This document shows positions 32,929 through 42,068 of a stretch of 64,000 bases of DNA, piece after piece. How positions within the stretch are numbered: position 1 is the stretch's first letter; every line of letters begins with the position of its first letter. The translations under genes were made by a program, and so were the position numbers. A model generated the notes under the pieces. The model worked only from the letters and a program-made list of their open reading frames with translations. It was not told the DNA's origin and searched no databases. The stretch comes from Streptomyces sp. CC228A (GTDB lineage Bacteria > Actinomycetota > Actinomycetes > Streptomycetales > Streptomycetaceae): NCBI RefSeq assembly GCF_021390935.1, contig NZ_JAJPUI010000001.1:868001-932000 (forward strand), in the 5' to 3' direction.

Positions 32929-34233
32929 TCACGCTCCGCGCGCCGCCACCACCGCCGGCGCCGTGGAGTGCGGCAGGAGGTCCCGCGCCTCCTGCGGCCC
33001 CACCACCTCCACCTCCACGTCGTCCCTGAACCGGTAAGGGCGGTGTGCCAGCACACCCCCCAGAGTGCGCCGCACCCGCGACATCTCCGCCCGCACCGTC
33101 ACCGTCCTGGTCCGGTCCCCGAACACGTCGGCGGCGAGCTGCGCCGCCGTCCGCCCGTCCCGGTGCACCGCCAGCACGTACAGCAGCTCCGCGTGGCGCG
33201 GGCTCAGCTCCCGCGTCCAGCCGCCCGCCGTCCCCGACACCCGCACCGTCCAGCACCGCGCCCGGCTCAGGTCCAGCACCACCCGCGTCGCCGCAGCATC
33301 CGCCGCCCCGGCCTCCCCGCCGTCCACCACCCTGAGCAGCCAGCCGCCCGGCAGCGGCTCCACCGCGCACTCGCCGAGCGACGGCAGCCACACCCGGCCG
33401 CCCGGCCCGACGGACTCCGGCAGCGGCAGCCGGTCCTGCGCCGCCGTGCCCGTCACCGCCGCGGTCCACCCGTGCAGGTCCACCGCCACGGCCCGGCCGC
33501 CCACCCGGTGCAGCAGCGGCGCCGCGACCGCCCGGAGCCGCGCCAGCTCCGACAGGTGCCGATTGCGCAGCTCCGCCTCCGCCAGTCGGGCCACCGACCC
33601 CACCAGCAGCAGGGTCGCCGGATGCACCGTCGCCACCGGCCCGCTCAGGTCGAGCACCCCCATGAGCCGACCGTCCCTGGGGTCCGTGATCGGCGCCCCC
33701 GCACAGGTCCACGGGTGGTGGGTCGCCACGAAGTGCTCCGCCGAGTGCACCTGCACCGGGCGGCGCGCCACCAGCGCCGTCCCCACCCCGTTGGTGCCGA
33801 CGGTCGACTCCCGCCAGTCGGCGCCCGGCTCGAAGCCGTGCCCGTCCGCCATCCGCAGCACCGAGGAGTGCCCCTCCCGCCACAGCACCCGGCCCTCGGC
33901 GTCCGCCACGACCATGATGTGCCGCACCGGATCCGCCACCGAGCCGGGCAGCTGCATCAGGCCCTCCCGCAGCACCGGCAGGACGTGCAGCAGCGGCGAC
34001 GCCGCCCGGCGCGCCTCCAGCTCCGCCGCCGGCAGCAGGTCGGAGCGGCGGTCCCGGTCCGGGTCCACGCCCTCGCGCAGCATCCGCTGCCAGGACGCCT
34101 GGATGTCGGCGCGCGGCGTCAGCGGGGCCCTGCGGCCGCGCAGCGCCGCGTCCCGGATGCCCTTCAGGAGCCGTGTCGCCTCGCGGGGGTCCATCGCGGC
34201 GAGGCGCGTCATCTCCACTGTGGCGTTCCGCAT
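32929..34233 (-). CDS. GAF domain transcriptional regulator with C-terminal winged helix
   Basis: The 434-residue protein begins with a helical segment and a GAF sensor (about 60-220, with ADPVRHIMVVADAEGRVLWREG, WRESTVGTNGVGTAL and the HHPWTCAGAPITDPRDG motif). This resembles the sensor of AcoR-type activators, but the sigma54 AAA domain is absent. The C-terminal region (about 345-420, ELSPRHAELLYVLAVH to EMSRVRRTLGGVL) is a DNA-binding winged helix. ATG 34233 follows GGGGAGGGCCC. Streptomyces paralogues often sit beside dehydrogenase genes; target genes here are unknown. Confidence 0.85.
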   Translation of the reverse strand: MRNATVEMTRLAAMDPREATRLLKGIRDAALRGRRAPLTPRADIQASWQRMLREGVDPDRDRRSDLLPAAELEARRAASPLLHVLPVLREGLMQLPGSVADPVRHIMVVADAEGRVLWREGHSSVLRMADGHGFEPGADWRESTVGTNGVGTALVARRPVQVHSAEHFVATHHPWTCAGAPITDPRDGRLMGVLDLSGPVATVHPATLLLVGSVARLAEAELRNRHLSELARLRAVAAPLLHRVGGRAVAVDLHGWTAAVTGTAAQDRLPLPESVGPGGRVWLPSLGECAVEPLPGGWLLRVVDGGEAGAADAAATRVVLDLSRARCWTVRVSGTAGGWTRELSPRHAELLYVLAVHRDGRTAAQLAADVFGDRTRTVTVRAEMSRVRRTLGGVLAHRPYRFRDDVEVEVVGPQEARDLLPHSTAPAVVAARGA

Positions 34234-34866
34234 GGGCCCTCCCCGCCCCGCGCACCGTTGCTGGTCCGCGTCATCATCCCCCGCGCCCCCGGGGCCCGCG
34301 GCGCCGGGTGCAACCTCTTGCAACTCTCCCGCGGGCCCGTCCGCTTGTACGACAGTGGGGCCGTACCGGATTCCGCGCGGTCCGCCGCGCGGCTCCCGGT
34401 GCGCGACGGGATGGTGCCGTGTCGGCGCAGCACCATCCCAGCCGCTCTCCGGGCGCGGGCCGCCACTCCACGGCCCGCGCCCTCCGCACGCCCGGCCTCC
34501 CGCGCCCGCCCTGCGCGCACCTCTCCCCACACGGAACGCTCCGAGCGGCGCCCTGATGCAGCAGCGGCACCCCGTAGGGACGGCACCCCGTAGGGACGCG
34601 GCACCGGTGTGGACGCGGCGCCGCAAGCGCCGCTGTCGGGGTGCCCCTGTGCACTGATGCCGCAAGCGCCACTGCCCGCAGCCCCGGCCCCCCCGTCCGC
34701 ACCCTGTCCGTCCGCACCCTGTCCGTCCGCACCCTGTCCGTCCGCACCCTGTCCGTCCGCACCCTGTCCGTCCGCACCCCCCGTCCGTACGCACGGGTCA
34801 GCGCCCCCACGGATCCCCGCGCGCCCCAGTGTCCTGGCCCGCGGCTCGCCGCGGCGGTTCCGGGGG
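34234..34866. other. Intergenic region with upstream promoter DNA and a minisatellite
   Basis: No gene is supported in these 633 bases. The part next to the GAF gene contains its promoter; a local AT-richer patch (CAACCTCTTGCAACTCTCCC, near 34310) stands out. Between 34660 and 34790 there are short tandem repeats (separate entry) and further direct repeats of CGGCACCCCGTAGGGA near 34565-34600. All open frames here are biased by the repeats. Confidence 0.6.
34693..34779. repeat. 15-bp tandem repeat (minisatellite)
   Basis: Five exact copies and a partial sixth of the unit CCGTCCGCACCCTGT are arranged head to tail. The unit length is a multiple of three, so long repetitive reading frames appear on both strands (VRTLS or VRTDR repeats), but none has a start signal or homology that I can see. 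Confidence 0.9.
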
Positions 34867-36522
34867 CTACACGACGGCCCGCGCCCGCTCCACGACCGCC
34901 CCGAGGCCCAGGGTGTGCGGCAGCGTCCCGAACGCCGCCCCCCAGTCCCCGCCGAGCCGCGAGCCGCAGAACGCGTCCGCGACCTCGGGCGGTGCGAACC
35001 GCACCAGCAGCGAGCCCTGCAGCACCAGCGCCATGCGCTCCACCAGCCGCCGCGCCCGGGCCTCCAGGCCCTCCAGGTCGGCCAGTTCCGTCAGCAGCCC
35101 CTTGACGGCCGCGTCCAGCCGGTGGTCCGCGCCCCGGGCCAGCCCGACCTCCGTCAGGTACGCGTCCAGCGCCCGCGGCTCCCGCTGCAGCGCCCGCAGC
35201 ACATCCAGGGCCTGGACGTTGCCGGAGCCCTCCCAGATGGAGTTGAGCGGCGCCTCACGCAGCAGCCGGGGCATCCCGGACTCCTCCACGTAGCCGTTGC
35301 CGCCCAGGCACTCCAGCGCCTCCGCCGCCGTCGGCGTGCACCGCTTCGTCACCCAGTACTTGGCGGCGGGCACGGCGAGGCGCAGCAGCGCCCGCTCGCC
35401 CTCCGCGTCCCGGCCGCCCGCCTCCACCGCGTCGTACGCCGCCGCGAGCCGCATCCCGAGGACGGTCGCCGCCTCGGACTCCAGCGCCAGGTCAGCCAGG
35501 ACGTTGCGCATCAGCGGCTTGTCCACGAGGAGTCCGCCGAAGGCACTGCGGTACGAGGTGTGGTGCACGGCCTGCGCCACCGCCTGCCGCATCAGCGCCG
35601 CCGACCCCAGCACGCAGTCCAGCCGGGTCGCCGCCACCATCTCGATGATGGTGCGGACCCCGCGGCCCTCCTCGCCCACCCGGCGCGCCCACGTCCCGTC
35701 GAACTCGACCTCGCCGGAGGCGTTGGACCGGTTCCCCAGCTTGTCCTTGAGCCGCTGGATGCGGAACACGTTCCGGGTGCCGTCCTCCAGCACCCGCGGC
35801 ACCAGGAAGCACGTCAGCCCCTCGGCCGCCTGCGCCAGCACCAGGAACCCGTCGGACATCGGCGCGGAGCAGAACCACTTGTGCCCCGTCAGCGCGTATT
35901 CGCCCTCCGCCGCCAGCGGGGCCGCCGCCGTCGTGTTGGCCCGCACGTCGCTGCCGCCCTGCTTTTCGGTCATGCCCATGCCGAAGAGCACGCCGGTCTT
36001 CTGCGCGGCCGGGCGCAGCTCCTCCCCCTCGTACACCCGCGAGGTCAGCTTCGGCTCCCAGAAGGCCGCCGGCTCCGGGTCCGCGCGGAGGGCCGGCACG
36101 GCCGCGTGGGTCATCGACAGCGGGCAGCCGTGCCCCGCCTCGGCCTGCGTCCACACGAGGAAGCCCGCCGCGCGCCGCACGTGGCCGCCCGGGGTCGACC
36201 AGGCGGCGGTCAGCCCGGCGCTGACCGCGTGGCCCAGCAGGCGGTGCCAGGCGGGGTGGAAGTCCACCTCGTCGATCCGGTGGCCGTAGCGGTCGTGGGT
36301 GCGCAGTTTCGGCGGGTTCTCGTTGGCGAGGGCGCCCCAGCTGAGGGCGTGGACGGAGCCGGCGCTGGTGCCGAGCGTGGACAGCTCCGTCCGGGCCTCC
36401 TCGTGGAGTCCGGGAGGAAGATGACGTTCCACGGCCTCGGCGAGGGCCCGGTCGGCGGTGAAGACGTCGTACCCGACCAGCGGCGGAGGCTGGTTGGTCA
36501 CGGTGTGGGTGGTGGCTGCCAT
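34867..36522 (-). CDS. Acyl-CoA dehydrogenase family protein, AidB-like
   Basis: The 551-residue flavoprotein has the AidB-type layout: an N-terminal region with VTNQPPPLVGYDVFTAD, the acyl-CoA dehydrogenase flavin motifs FGMGMTEKQGGSDVRANTT and GHKWFCSAPMSDGFLVLAQ, and the C-terminal ALECLGGNGYVEESGMPRLLREAPLNSIWEGSGNVQALD. E. coli AidB responds to alkylation damage and binds DNA, and NQPPPL at the N-terminus is shared with it. The actual substrate is uncertain. ATG 36522 is only 17 bases from the divergent YihY-type gene, so promoters must overlap the coding starts. Confidence 0.9.
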   Translation of the reverse strand: MAATTHTVTNQPPPLVGYDVFTADRALAEAVERHLPPGLHEEARTELSTLGTSAGSVHALSWGALANENPPKLRTHDRYGHRIDEVDFHPAWHRLLGHAVSAGLTAAWSTPGGHVRRAAGFLVWTQAEAGHGCPLSMTHAAVPALRADPEPAAFWEPKLTSRVYEGEELRPAAQKTGVLFGMGMTEKQGGSDVRANTTAAAPLAAEGEYALTGHKWFCSAPMSDGFLVLAQAAEGLTCFLVPRVLEDGTRNVFRIQRLKDKLGNRSNASGEVEFDGTWARRVGEEGRGVRTIIEMVAATRLDCVLGSAALMRQAVAQAVHHTSYRSAFGGLLVDKPLMRNVLADLALESEAATVLGMRLAAAYDAVEAGGRDAEGERALLRLAVPAAKYWVTKRCTPTAAEALECLGGNGYVEESGMPRLLREAPLNSIWEGSGNVQALDVLRALQREPRALDAYLTEVGLARGADHRLDAAVKGLLTELADLEGLEARARRLVERMALVLQGSLLVRFAPPEVADAFCGSRLGGDWGAAFGTLPHTLGLGAVVERARAVV

Positions 36523-36539
36523 GCGGATACGGTAAGGAG

Positions 36540-37959
36540 GTGCAGGCAGCAAAGGAAACACCCGAGTCGGCCAGGGGAGCGGCCGTATCCGGCGGCCCCG
36601 CCGGGGCCTCCTCCGCGGACCCCGGTGCCCCGGGGGGACACGGCGCCCAGGACGGGTCCTCGGGCCTGCTCCACCGGGCGAGGGTCCTCTACCGCAACGT
36701 CTCCAAGCGGAAGTTGGCCTGGCTCCTCCTCAAGGACACCGTCAACTCGTGCATCGAGTACCGCATCCTGGGCCTCGCCGCGGAGGCCGCGTTCTTCACC
36801 CTGCTCTCCCTGCCGCCCCTGATGCTCGGCCTGCTGGGCCTCCTCGGCTACATCGACGAGTGGACCGACACCACCACCGTCGCGTCCATCGAGAGGAACA
36901 TCCTCGCCGCCGTCGGCACGGTCCTGTCCGACCGCGGTGTCAACGAGATCGCCCGCCCGCTCATCGAGGACGTCACCCGCGCCGGCCGGCCCGACGTGAT
37001 CTCGATCGGTTTCGCCATCGCGCTGTGGTCCGGGTCCCGCGCCGTGAACGTCTTCATCGACACCATCACCGTCATGTACGGCCTGGACGGGCACCGCGGC
37101 ATCGTCGCGACCCGGCTGCTCGCCTTCCTCCTCTACATCGTCGCCCTGCTGATCGGCGCGGTCGTGCTGCCGCTCGCCGTGGTCGGCCCCGACCGGGTGG
37201 TGGAGCTGGTGCCCTGGGGGACGGAGGTCGTCGCCGTCCTGTACTGGCCGGTCGTCATCCTTCTGTCCATCGCGTTCCTGACGACCCTGTACCACGTGTC
37301 CGTCCCGGTGCGGTCGCCCTGGGTGGAGGACGTGCCGGGCGCCCTGGTCGCCCTCGCCATGTGGGTGCTGGGCAGCTTCCTGCTGCGCATCTACCTGACC
37401 GGCACGGTCGAGGGCCCCACCATCTACGGGTCGCTGGCCGCGCCCATCGCCGTCCTGCTGTGGATCGGCATCTCGGCGTTCGCCGTGCTGGTCGGCGCCG
37501 CCGTCAACGCCGCCATCGACCGGGTCTGGCCCTCCGTCACCACCGCCGCCGCGCGCGCCGAGACCGAGCGCGCCCGCGCGGCCGAGGCCGCCGCGCTGGT
37601 GGCCCGCGCCCGCGGGACGGCGCCGGAGGCGGACCCCGACGACCCCGACATGCCCGCGGAGTTCCCGGAGCGGTGGTCCCGGTTCCTGCCGCCCGACGAC
37701 GTGAAGAGCCGCTTCCAGTGGGAGAGGAACGACCGGGCCGAGCAGAAGCCGGCCGAGAAGAAGCCGCCGGCGAAGAAGCCGCCGGAGAAGAAGCCCCCGC
37801 GGAGCACGCCGCCCGAGAAGCCCCGCGCGGACGGGCGGCCCCGGAAGGGCCGCCCGCGGCGCGCCGCCCGGACGACCCCGGTCCGGCGGGGAGGAGCCGC
37901 AGGAGCGGGCGGCGGAGAAGAAGAGGGGCAGGCACCGCAAGGACGGGAGCCACCACTGA
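36540..37959 (+). CDS. YihY/BrkB-family inner-membrane protein (C-terminal tail apparently frameshifted)
   Basis: The membrane domain (about residues 55-330) has the YihY/virulence-factor-BrkB pattern: EYRILGLAAEAAFFTLLSLPPL, SIGFAIALWSGSRAVNVFIDTI, LLAFLLYIVALLIGAVVLPL, LLSIAFLTTLYHV, GTVEGPTIYGSLAAPIAVLLWI. The family is of unknown transport role. After residue 430 follows a Lys/Pro-rich tail. The open frame runs on to 38129, but another frame gives a natural tail (GEEPQERAAEKKRGRHRKDG) with a stop at 37959, so one indel near 37840-37880 is probable. GTG 36540 follows GGTAAGGAG directly. Confidence 0.85.
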
Positions 37960-38201
37960 GCGCAGACGGAGCTCGGCCGGTGCACGGCCGGCCCGCCGGC
38001 CGGCCGACGCGGACCGCCACCGCGCTGACCGCTCGTGCCGCCGCCCGCAGGCCGGCTCCCGCGGCCCGGCGCGGCGCTGACCGCCCGTACCGTCGCGCGG
38101 GCGGCCTGCGCAGGGCTGACGGCCCGTAGGGCCGGGGCGTGCAGCCGGAGGCCCGGGCCCGCGCCGGCTCACTGCGCGGGCGGCTCGCCCCGGTGGCCGG
38201 C

Positions 38202-38648
38202 TCACGGCGCCGGCGGCTCCGCCGCGCCCGTGCCCTCCGGGGCGGCCGATCCGGTCGCGTCCGCGTAGAGCTGCACGCCCCGGCCGTCCGGGTCCAGCAC
38301 GACGGCGTACCGCTGCCCCCACACCGCGTCCCAGGGGGCGAGGTGGCCGCGGTGGCCGGCCGCGAGCAGCGCGTCGTAGGTCGCGTCGACCTCCGCGGGG
38401 CTCGCGCAGCGGAAGGCGAGCGCGACCGCGTCGCCGCCGCTCGGCCGGGTCCACCCCGGGTCGTACGAGCGGACGGTGTCCTCGGTGTCCCACATGACGC
38501 GCATGCCGCCGGGCAGCGCGGCCTCCGCGTGCGGGGCGGTGTCGGCGGAGGCGGGGATGTCCAGGCCGAGGAGGCGGTAGAAGGCGAGGGTGGCGGCCAT
38601 GTCGGAGACGACCAGGCCGAGGGCGTCGAAGCGCGGGGTCGGTGTCAT
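38202..38648 (-). CDS. VOC family (glyoxalase-like) protein
   Basis: The 148-residue protein has the two beta-alpha-beta-beta-beta modules of the vicinal oxygen chelate fold: FDALGLVVSDMAATLAFYRLLGLDIP in the first, and ATYDALLAAGHRGHLAPWDAVWGQRYAVVLDPDGRGVQLYA in the second (given by its ends). A metal-binding Glu/His pair is not obvious. Members act as glyoxalases, dioxygenases or drug-binding resistance proteins; no specific role can be assigned. The last ten residues are Pro/Ala/Glu-rich. Confidence 0.85.
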   Translation of the reverse strand: MTPTPRFDALGLVVSDMAATLAFYRLLGLDIPASADTAPHAEAALPGGMRVMWDTEDTVRSYDPGWTRPSGGDAVALAFRCASPAEVDATYDALLAAGHRGHLAPWDAVWGQRYAVVLDPDGRGVQLYADATGSAAPEGTGAAEPPAP

Positions 38649-38797
38649 GGCCGCAGCCTAGGCGCCCGTCCCCGCCGGCCCTGTCAGGGTCGGACATGAG
38701 CGAACGTAAGACTTCCGTCATCCGGGTGAAGCCCCTGCGGGGGCGTTCTTCGCGTTGAATGGCCTCCACGACAGCGATAGGCGAGGAGGCGGTGGCG

Positions 38798-39397
38798 ATG
38801 GCCGGCGTACGGAAGCTGGTGACCCGACCGGTGGCGGTGGGGGTGGCGGTGGTCGCCCTGGTGGCGCTCGGCTTCGGGCTGTACTGGTTCCAGCCGTGGA
38901 AGCTGGCCACGGACGAGACGGTCGACGAGGCGCTGCCCGGCGCGGTCGTCACCGCCCCGGCGGACTCCGGCGCCCCCGCTGCCGCCGCCCCGTCGCAGGA
39001 GCCGTCCGCGCAGGCCCCCGCGTCGCCGTCGCCCGACGCGGGCCCGCAGACGCTCGCCACGGGCACCTTTGTCACGCACGAGCACGGCACCACCGGCACG
39101 GTCAGCGTCCTGCGGCTGCCCGACGGCTCCCAGGTCCTCCGCCTGGAGGACCTCGACACCAGCAACGGCCCGGACCTGAAGGTGTGGGTGACCGACGCCC
39201 CCGTGATCGAGGGCAAGGCCGGCTGGGGCGTCTTCGACGACGGCGCGTACGTCGACCTCGGCAAGCTCAAGGGCAACAAGGGCGACCAGAACTACGCGCT
39301 GCCCGCCGGCTTCGACCTGGCCGCGTACGGCAGCGTCAGCATCTGGTGCGACCGGTTCGACGTGTCCTTCGGCGCGGCCGAGCTGAAGAAGGCGTGA
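38798..39397 (+). CDS. DM13 domain-containing membrane-anchored protein
   Basis: After a short basic start (MAGVRKLVTRP) a single membrane anchor follows (VAVGVAVVALVALGFGLYWF), then a Pro/Ala/Ser-rich linker (about residues 45-90). The extracellular C-terminal half is a DM13 (electron-transfer) domain: ATGTFVTHEHGTTGTVSVL, LRLEDLDTSNGPDLKVWV and SIWCDRFDVSFGAAEL with the conserved Cys. DM13 is thought to bind a redox group through this Cys. ATG 38798 is chosen because GAGGAGG precedes it by 7 bases; an upstream in-frame ATG (38759) lacks such a site. Confidence 0.85.
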   Translation: MAGVRKLVTRPVAVGVAVVALVALGFGLYWFQPWKLATDETVDEALPGAVVTAPADSGAPAAAAPSQEPSAQAPASPSPDAGPQTLATGTFVTHEHGTTGTVSVLRLPDGSQVLRLEDLDTSNGPDLKVWVTDAPVIEGKAGWGVFDDGAYVDLGKLKGNKGDQNYALPAGFDLAAYGSVSIWCDRFDVSFGAAELKKA

Positions 39398-39419
39398 CGC
39401 ACCGCCGCAGGTCCGGGGC

Positions 39420-39478
39420 CTGACATACGTATACCGGGCATACAAGGCGTATAGCTGCATATGTGTTGATAAGGTGTG
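39420..39478. promoter_or_regulatory. AT-rich promoter region of the antiporter operon
   Basis: A 59-base segment is far poorer in GC than its surroundings and contains several related short words: CATACGTATAC, GGCATACAAGG, GCGTATAGC and GCATATGTG. ATACGTAT is palindromic. The promoter and probably a regulator site lie here, 46 to 104 bases before the regulatory-subunit gene. Confidence 0.5.
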
Positions 39479-39523
39479 CGTGCTGCCGTTCCGCCCCACG
39501 CACATCGCCCCGGAGGTGCGGTC

Positions 39524-39994
39524 ATGCCCACCCGTCGCACCCCCTTGCCCGGCGTCGGCGCGCAGTACGACTTCACCACCGAGGAGGGCCGCAGGCTCTC
39601 CGTGGTCGTCCACCGCGACGGTCGCCGCTTCCTCGGCTTCTACCGGGACGACGACCCCGACACCTGCGAGGCGGCGGTGGCCCTCACGCCCGAGGACGCC
39701 GCCGCCCTCGCCCAGCTCATCGACCCCGTCCCGGTGGACGGCATCCGCACCGACGGGCTCGACCTCGTCACCGAGCACATCCAGGTCACCAGCCGCTCCC
39801 CGTACGGGGGGCGGCTGCTCGGCGACACCCGTGCCCGCACCCGCACCGGCGCCTCCGTCGTCGCCGTCCTGCGCCGGACGAGCGCCCACCCGTCACCCGG
39901 ACCCGACTTCCGGCTCGCCATCGGCGACACGCTGGTCGTCGTCGGCACCCGCGAGGGCGTGGACGCGCTCGACGCGATCATCGGCGGTGAGTGA
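39524..39994 (+). CDS. Cation:proton antiporter regulatory subunit (TrkA-C domain, KhtT-like)
   Basis: The 156-residue cytosolic protein has an N-terminal part typical for KhtT (LPGVGAQYDFTTEEGRRLSVVVHRDGRR) and a C-terminal RCK/TrkA-C domain (about 80-155, RTGASVVAVLRRTSAHPSPGPDFRLAIGDTLVVVG, described by its ends). It would bind a nucleotide or c-di-AMP and gate the antiporter. ATG 39524 follows GGAGGTGCGGTC. Its stop overlaps the antiporter GTG (GTGA). Confidence 0.88.
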   Translation: MPTRRTPLPGVGAQYDFTTEEGRRLSVVVHRDGRRFLGFYRDDDPDTCEAAVALTPEDAAALAQLIDPVPVDGIRTDGLDLVTEHIQVTSRSPYGGRLLGDTRARTRTGASVVAVLRRTSAHPSPGPDFRLAIGDTLVVVGTREGVDALDAIIGGE

Positions 39995-41231
39995 CCGTGC
40001 ACGACACGGCCGCCCTCCTCATCGAACTGGGCGCGGTCATCCTCGCCCTCGGCCTTGCCGGCCGGTTCGCCGAACGCCTCGGGCTCTCCCCGATCCCCCT
40101 CTACCTGCTGGCAGGGCTCGCCTTCGGCGACGGCGGCATCCTGCCGCTCGACGCCACGGCGGATTTCGTCGCCGTCGGCGCCGAGATCGGGGTGATCCTG
40201 CTGCTGCTCCTGCTCGGCCTGGAGTACAGCGCCTCCGAACTCGTCACCAGCCTGCGCACCCAGTACCCCTCCGGCCTCGTCGACTTCGTCCTCAACGCCA
40301 CCCCCGGCGCGGCCGCCGCCCTGCTGCTGGGCTGGGGGCCGGTCGCCGCCTTCGCCCTCGCCGGCGTCACCTGGGTGTCCTCCTCCGGCGTCATCGCGAA
40401 GGTCCTCACCGACCTCGGCCGCCTCGGCAACCGCGAGACACCCGTCGTCCTCGGCATCCTCGTCATGGAGGACCTGCTGATGGCCGTGTACCTGCCGGTG
40501 CTCACCGTCCTCCTCGCGGGCGTGAGCCTCGCCGGCGGCAGCGTCACCCTGCTGATCTCCCTCGGCACGGTCGGCGTCGTCCTCTACCTGGCCCTGCGCC
40601 ACGGCCGCCACATCAGCCGGGCGGTGTCCTCCGACAACCCCGAGATGCTGCTCCTCGTCGTCCTCGGCCTGACCGTGCTCGTCGCCGGCCTCGCCCAGCG
40701 GCTCCAGGTGTCCGCCGCCGTCGGCGCGTTCCTCGTCGGCATCGCCCTGTCCGGCGAGGTGGCGGAGGGCGCCCGCAAGATCCTCGCCCCGCTGCGGGAC
40801 CTGTTCGCCGCGGTGTTCTTCCTCTTCTTCGGCCTCTCCACGGCCCCCGGCGCCATCCCCCCGGTGCTGCTGCCCGCACTCCTGCTGGCGTTCGTCACCG
40901 CCCTCACCAAGGTCTACACCGGCTGGTACGCGGCCGGCCGCGCCCTCGTGGGCCGCCGCGGCCGGTTCCGGGCGGGCGGCGCGCTCGTCGCCCGCGGCGA
41001 GTTCTCCATCGTCATCGCGGGGCTCGCCGTCGGCACGGAGCCGAGGATCGGCCCGTTCGCCACGGCGTACGTGCTGATCCTCGTCATGCTCGGACCGTTC
41101 ACCGCACGGTGGACGCAGCCCGCCCTGTACGGGCTGCGCGACCTGCTGGGCCGCCGCCCGCGGCGGCGCCGGAAGCCGTCCCCGGGCACGGGGAGCGCAC
41201 CGAGGCCCCGGACACCTCCACCGCGGGGTGA
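39991..41231 (+). CDS. Kef/KhtU-type cation:proton antiporter (3' end apparently frameshifted)
   Basis: The membrane protein has about 12 helices of the CPA2 family: LIELGAVILALGLAGRFAERLGLSPIPLYLLAGLAFG at the start, EIGVILLLLLLGLEYS with the conserved Glu, and LRDLFAAVFFLFFGLSTAP. It expels K+ (or NH4+/Na+) in exchange for H+ under control of the coupled regulatory subunit. The open frame continues to 41625, through the opposite methyltransferase gene, with Arg/Pro-rich nonsense. In frame 0 a natural tail (EAVPGHGERTEAPDTSTAG) ends at 41231, so one base is probably missing near 41150-41170. Confidence 0.85.
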
Positions 41232-41240
41232 CCCGGCCCC

Positions 41241-42026
41241 TCAGGCGCGCACCGCCACCAGGACGCAGCTTCGGCCCGTACTGCCACACGGGCCCCGCCG
41301 CGGCGAACCCCGCCGTGCGGAGGAGCTCCACGTGCCGGCGGAGCGTCAACCCGTTGTCGCCGCCGGCGCCGGCCCCCGCCGGGCCCGCTCCGCGAGCGGG
41401 CCGGCCAGCTCCGGCGCCCTGGTGGCCGCCGCCCACCAGCCGCGCCAGTCCTCGTGCGCGTCCGCCCCGTGCCGCTCGGCGTGGCGGCGGCCCACGACGG
41501 CCGCGAGCCGCGCCACCGCCGGGTCCTCCTGGAACAGGTGGTCGCCGTTGACCAGCACCCCGCCCGGCCGCAGGCTCTCCCGGAGCTGCCCGTACACGGC
41601 GAGCAGCGCCGGCTCCGGCAGGTAGTGCAGCGCCGTCGCCGACACCACCGCGTCCAGCGGCCGGTCCAGCCCGAGCGCCGACAGCCAGCCGGGCTCCCCG
41701 ATCGTGGCGTCCGCGAACCGCACGAGCGAGCCGTGGTGGGCCCGCCCCAGCGCGAGGAGCAGCGGGTCGGTGTCCACCCCGACGACCTCGGCCCGCGGGA
41801 TGCGCCCCGCGAGGCGGGCGGCGAGCGAGCCGGGGCCGCAGCCGAGGTCCGCCAGCAGCGGACGCCCGACCGCGGCCGTCGCGGTCTCCACGACGTCGGC
41901 GATCACCGTGAATCGGGCCTCGCGGTCGCACGCGTACCTCTCCTGCTGGAGGTCCCACCTGCGGATCCACTCACCCGCGCGTTCGGCGGTCAGCTCGTGC
42001 GCCACCATGGTCGTCGTTCCGGACAT
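41241..42026 (-). CDS. Class I SAM-dependent methyltransferase (two apparent indels near the 3' end)
   Basis: The first 210 residues (from ATG 42026) read as a Rossmann methyltransferase: motif I LLADLGCGPGSLAARLAG, VVGVDTDPLLLALGRA, DAVVSATALHYLPEPALLAVYGQLRESLRPGGVLVNGD (named by ends). The open frame stops at 41346 after RRGPAPAATTG. The natural continuation (GDNGLTLRRHVELLRTAGF, VWQYG) is in another frame, and a second shift restores the ending CVLVAVRA at 41241. Corrected, the gene would end 9 bases from the convergent antiporter stop. It follows the three PLP genes in the same direction, so it may share their pathway. Confidence 0.75.
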
Positions 42027-42068
42027 CTTCCCCTCGTGCTCCCTTGCCGTTGGTGCTCCGTCGTGCCG

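Noticed and set aside
34693..34779. CRISPR-like array
   Set aside because: Units of 15 bp follow each other directly without spacers, and no cas gene is present. The 47-bp repeats at 57757 also lack spacers.
34274..34810. Repeat proteins with VRTDR or VRTLS units encoded on either strand
   Set aside because: They arise from a 15-bp minisatellite read in frame, have no ribosome binding site, and no flanking domain.
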